From NCBI GenBank assembly GCA_003224635.1, contig QHZK01000065.1, forward strand, positions 1-25,188: 25,188 nt of DNA, given 5' to 3'. This document shows, piece by piece, positions 23,864 to 25,188 of this stretch. The notes under the pieces are model-generated. The model worked only from the letters and a program-made list of their open reading frames with translations, made no database searches and was not told the origin of the DNA. Numbering within the stretch: position 1 is the stretch's first letter; every line of letters begins with the position of its first letter. A program made the position numbers and the translations under genes. This DNA comes from Acidobacteriota bacterium. Lineage in GTDB: Bacteria; Acidobacteriota; Terriglobia; UBA7540.

Positions 23864-25188
23864 CGAACCTCGCTCGCAACCTCGCTCGGCGCCACCGTCA
23901 CGACGCTTCGCTCAGCAGCGGCCTCCGGATCGGCAGCAGGACTCGCAGCGCGCCGGAAGAGCTCGAGCAGTTGTCTCGCGCCGTCTTCCACCGAGAAACG
24001 CGCTTCAATTTTTGACCTCGCGGCGCTCGCCAGCCGCTCACCCAATTCCGGCTGCGTCAGAAGCCTGTCGATCGCGTCGGCCAGCTTCTCGGGACTGTTC
24101 GGTTCAACCAACAGACCGTCGCGCTCGGCGTCGATCAGCTCTGGAATACCTGAGACCTGAGTCGCAACCACGGGTACGCCGCTGGCCATCGCTTCGAGCA
24201 GCACGTTGGGGATGCCGTCGCGGTCGCCGTTGGCTGTGACAACACAGGGGAGCGCAAAAACGGAAGCCCGGTGATACGCTTTGTGGACCGCTTCTTGCGG
24301 TTGGGCGCCAAGCAGTCTTACGCGATCGTTCAAAGCCAATTCACTAACCCGCGCCTGCAGAGCCCGCCGCAGGGGGCCATTCCCGATAATCTCTACGCGG
24401 AAAGATCGACCGCGCCGTCGAAGGATCTCAGCAGCCGCAATCAGGTTGCTAAGGCCCTTCTTCTCGACCAGTCTGGCGACGGAGAGGATCAGCGGCGGCC
24501 CCGTATCACGCGCCCCTGGCGCCTGGAACTTGAACTGGGCCCGGAACTTGAACTGCGAAAGATCAAGCCCGTGATAGATACAGCGCACTTTGCCATCGCA
24601 CGCCGAGCTGAACTGACTCAGCAGGTATCGGCGGTTGTAGTCCGTGCACGTGACCACGGCTTGGGCCCGCTCGATCTCGGCGCGAATAAGGTCCGGGCGG
24701 TTGACGTAGATGTCCTTGGCGTGCGCCGTCAAGCTGTAAGGGACGCCGGTGAGCTGATGAGTGAACATGGCAACCAGGCTGGGCGAGGTGGCGAAGTGCG
24801 CGTGGAGATGAGCGACCGGCTCTCGAAAAAGCACGTCCGCCAGATAACCTGCCTTGAGAAAATGCCGAAGCGCGGCCAGGCGACGATGGCGAATTACCGT
24901 GGCCGCCGCTTCCGCCAAGGTTCGGCAGTACCTCCCGGGCCACCTCCAAAACGAGCGCGCGTTAGCGGGCAAGGCGGAAGCGCAGTGGCGTGGCAGGTCC
25001 AGGTACGTTACCTTAGCTCGCACCTCGGCGATGCCGGCATGCACGGGCCCCGCGTCGGGCTCCTTGACGGAAAAAATGCGCAGGAGTACTCCTTGCCGCT
25101 CTAATGCTGCGACCTCGCTGAGAATGAAGGTCTCGGAGAGCCTCGGCCAGGATTTGATTATATAGGCGATGCCGCACTCTTGCTGTGG
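23860..25188 (-). CDS. GT4-type glycosyltransferase, 5' partial
   Basis: The frame is open to the last base of the window; codons beyond the GTG at 25044 read IAYIIKSWPRLSETFILSEV, the standard start of this family, so the true ATG lies just outside. The N-domain has HLHAHFATSPSLVAMFTHQL and GVPYSLTAHAKDIYVNRPDL. The C-domain has LILSVARLVEKKGLSNLIAA, EIIGNGPLRRALQARVSELA and DGIPNVLLEAMASGVPVVAT with the two conserved Glu residues of the EX7E region in GT4 form. The region LSQFKFRAQFKFQAPGAR holds a short tandem repeat not expected in the family. The C-terminal 25 residues are Ala/Val-rich. It is coupled by a four-base overlap to the next glycosyltransferase gene. Confidence 0.92.
   Translation of the reverse strand, partial: PQQECGIAYIIKSWPRLSETFILSEVAALERQGVLLRIFSVKEPDAGPVHAGIAEVRAKVTYLDLPRHCASALPANARSFWRWPGRYCRTLAEAAATVIRHRRLAALRHFLKAGYLADVLFREPVAHLHAHFATSPSLVAMFTHQLTGVPYSLTAHAKDIYVNRPDLIRAEIERAQAVVTCTDYNRRYLLSQFSSACDGKVRCIYHGLDLSQFKFRAQFKFQAPGARDTGPPLILSVARLVEKKGLSNLIAAAEILRRRGRSFRVEIIGNGPLRRALQARVSELALNDRVRLLGAQPQEAVHKAYHRASVFALPCVVTANGDRDGIPNVLLEAMASGVPVVATQVSGIPELIDAERDGLLVEPNSPEKLADAIDRLLTQPELGERLASAARSKIEARFSVEDGARQLLELFRRAASPAADPEAAAERSVVTVAPSEVASEVR

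Noticed and set aside
24271..25104. 277-aa open frame on the plus strand
   Set aside because: Antisense shadow of the partial glycosyltransferase; no family features of its own.

Overview
The window is a GC-rich bacterial chromosome segment that looks like Acidobacteriota (my inference). The markers are an ADOP/MacB-type permease, two Oar-like TonB-dependent receptors (one intact, one a scar) with a carboxypeptidase-regulatory N-terminus, a cNMP-binding/DUF1003 fusion, and an Hsp20 preceded by a DUF2934-like segment. No rRNA, tRNA, CRISPR array or complete insertion sequence was seen.

Layout. 1-1392 holds the end of a carbon-nitrogen hydrolase with an N-terminal beta-sandwich-like region. 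1.6-2.6 kb holds scars of a TonB receptor and of a clan AA aspartic protease. 2.6-3.5 kb is a cNMP-binding/DUF1003 membrane protein. 3.9-5.6 kb is a frameshifted, 3'-truncated ADOP permease that abuts the remnant of a TraG/VirD4-like ATPase (5.74-6.12 kb). 6.1-12.8 kb is a run of small stress or housekeeping-type genes: a double-ACT protein, an OmpA-like protein, a secreted 190-aa protein, a secreted 448-aa protein, a DksA/TraR zinc-finger protein, a decayed second double-ACT gene, a beta-carbonic anhydrase and a frameshifted cold-shock protein. 13.1-15.5 kb has a YecA/SEC-C protein, a metallophosphoesterase with a truncated second copy beside it, and a 95-aa orphan behind an AT-rich promoter region. 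15.5-16.3 kb is decayed or unassigned. 16.3-17.7 kb has Hsp20, a frameshifted TetR regulator and another gene remnant. 17.9-25.2 kb is a well-preserved minus-strand block: two GT4-type glycosyltransferases with a 4-bp overlap, an MsbA-like ABC exporter and a large TonB-dependent receptor.

Two themes stand out. The left two thirds is a mosaic of truncated and frameshifted genes whose protein homology continues in another frame or past a stop; this is either genuine decay of an accessory region or uncorrected indels in the assembly, and reads would decide. Several small stress-type genes in the same area carry very strong Shine-Dalgarno sequences, and three share the layout GGxGGT-NN-AAC or a close variant directly before ATG. 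The right third appears to be an intact surface-glycan synthesis/export and outer-membrane uptake segment. I did not find a convincing new multi-gene system; the best candidates for unknown biology are the 95-aa orphan, the metallophosphoesterase duplication with its hairpin-rich spacer, and the two secreted proteins.
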